Part shown: positions 63,171 through 64,000 of the stretch, piece by piece
Layout: every line of letters starts with the position of its first letter
Position numbering within the stretch: position 1 is the first letter of the stretch
From: Streptomyces albus subsp. albus
GTDB lineage: Bacteria > Actinomycetota > Actinomycetes > Streptomycetales > Streptomycetaceae
Assembly: GCF_000725885.1 (NCBI RefSeq)
Contig: NZ_JODR01000016.1
Location: forward strand, 124,001 to 188,000
Direction: 5' to 3'
DNA: 64,000 nt
The notes under the pieces: model-generated
Databases searched by the model: none
Told to the model about the DNA's origin: nothing
Seen by the model: only the letters and a program-made list of their open reading frames with translations
Translations under genes and position numbers: made by a program

Positions 63171-63360
63171 CTCACCCAGAGTGGCCGCCTCGCCGCCCTG
63201 CGGACAGGTACGACGGGCGCACCGGCACCGTTTGTCCGGAGGCGGACGGCGAATAGTACGGCCCGTACGCCGTGACCGCAGCGGCTTTCACCAGTTGTGA
63301 CAGGCGCTCGTTTCTCCCTGAGTACGGTTCCGCGTACCGAGTGTGGCAGGGGTGGTGGGG

Positions 63361-64000
63361 ATGGCCGAGAACGACGGCGACGAATGGAACGGCCCGGACC
63401 TGGAGGACGACTCCGGCGCCGTTATGCGAGCGGTCAGCAGGCAGATCAAGCTGTGGCGCGAGGCAGCTGGGATGACCCAGACCGAGCTGGGCAAGGCCAT
63501 CGGATACGGCGAGGACATGGTCTCGGCCGTCGAACGGTGCAGACGGCTTCCCAGTCCGGAGTTCCTGGACAACGCGGACGAAGCCCTCGGCGCGGGCGGC
63601 CGGCTCTCCGCGATGAAGGAGGACGTGAGGGAGGCGCGGTACCCGAAGAAGGTGCGGGACCTCGCCAAACTGGAGGCGAAGGCCGTCGAGCGGGGCGCCT
63701 ACGGCGACCACAACATCGATGGGCTGTTGCAGACGGAGGAGTATGCGCGAGCGCTGTATGCGATGCGGCGCCCAGCGTTCAGTGACGAAGAGATCGATCG
63801 GTACGTCACGGGCCGTATGGCCCGGCAGGCGATCATCGAGCGGTGCCCAGCTCCGATGCTGACCTTCGTCCAAGAAGAGGTGACGCTGCGAAGGCCGATC
63901 GGCGGCAGAATGGTTCTGCGGCGGCAGCTCGAACACCTGTTGGAGATCGGGCGGTTGCGACACGTGGCGGTCCAGGTGATGCCAACCGGAAGTGAGGACC
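63361..64000 (+). CDS. XRE/DUF5753 regulator, truncated by the window end
   Basis: At least 213 codons from the ATG at 63361, running off the end. The helix-turn-helix is IKLWREAAGMTQTELGKAIG and DMVSAVERCRRLPSPEF (residues about 28-65). The DUF5753 sensor part follows, with NIDGLLQTEEYARALY and FVQEEVTLRRPIGGRMVL. In Streptomyces these are developmental or antibiotic-related regulators paired with a small DUF397 protein, which would be expected just beyond the window. Confidence 0.92.
   Translation, partial: MAENDGDEWNGPDLEDDSGAVMRAVSRQIKLWREAAGMTQTELGKAIGYGEDMVSAVERCRRLPSPEFLDNADEALGAGGRLSAMKEDVREARYPKKVRDLAKLEAKAVERGAYGDHNIDGLLQTEEYARALYAMRRPAFSDEEIDRYVTGRMARQAIIERCPAPMLTFVQEEVTLRRPIGGRMVLRRQLEHLLEIGRLRHVAVQVMPTGSED

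Overview
This window is a piece of a very high-GC actinobacterial chromosome, almost certainly Streptomyces. The evidence is the strong G/C bias at third codon positions, the frequent GTG and TTG starts, the GTGA/ATGA stop-start overlaps, and the gene order: partial second nuo cluster, htpX, yajQ, tRNA-Tyr, tRNA-Thr/Met, rpmG, hadAB-like pair, murB, tRNA-Trp, secE, nusG, rplKA, rplJL, rpoBC, rpsLG, fusA, tuf. No plasmid or prophage backbone is visible. All assignments come from reading the sequence and its translations; no database search was run.

Layout. 1-10713: one overlapping operon of complex I subunits (nuoA end, B, C, H, I, J, K, L, M, N) with no nuoD, E, F or G between them. NuoC, NuoI, NuoJ and NuoK carry long, repetitive, charged C-terminal tails. 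10941-14103: membrane peptidase, YccF, YajQ, tRNA-Tyr and an NAD(P)-binding protein. 14183-21125: a CodA-like amidohydrolase that has lost key catalytic residues, tRNA-Thr and tRNA-Met, rpmG, two MaoC-fold dehydratases, murB, an adenosine deaminase, an aminotransferase and tRNA-Trp. 21250-34433 and 42991-47470: the transcription and translation core (secE, nusG, L11, L1, L10, L7/L12, RNA polymerase beta and beta-prime, S12, S7, EF-G, EF-Tu), punctuated by strong hairpin terminators and recognisable promoters.

Accessory material sits in two places. Between rpoC and rpsL (34550-41814, minus strand) is a compact six-gene block: a Crp-type cyclic-nucleotide regulator, a class III nucleotide cyclase, a P-loop-like/helical-repeat protein, an SPFH-like protein, a three-helix membrane protein resembling the Pycsar effector PycTM, and an M48 membrane protease. 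The cyclase and the protein encoded next to it carry the same 21-residue glycine-rich motif. A perfect 22-bp palindrome with Crp-type spacing lies in front of the cyclase. I read this as a cyclic-nucleotide signalling or defence operon, and it is the best candidate here for an undescribed system.

The second accessory region (47922-61512) holds a DUF262 protein paired with a HipA-type kinase, then panD, a PUA-like (EVE/ASCH) protein and a ribbon-helix-helix/RAMA protein. It then holds a DISARM core (drmA, drmB, drmC) without a visible methyltransferase, and divergently a DUF4365 nuclease-like gene with two unknown genes. The window ends (61416-64000) with a Streptomyces-type helix-turn-helix protein, a serine kinase-type ATPase and a truncated XRE/DUF5753 regulator, the common regulatory trio of this genus.
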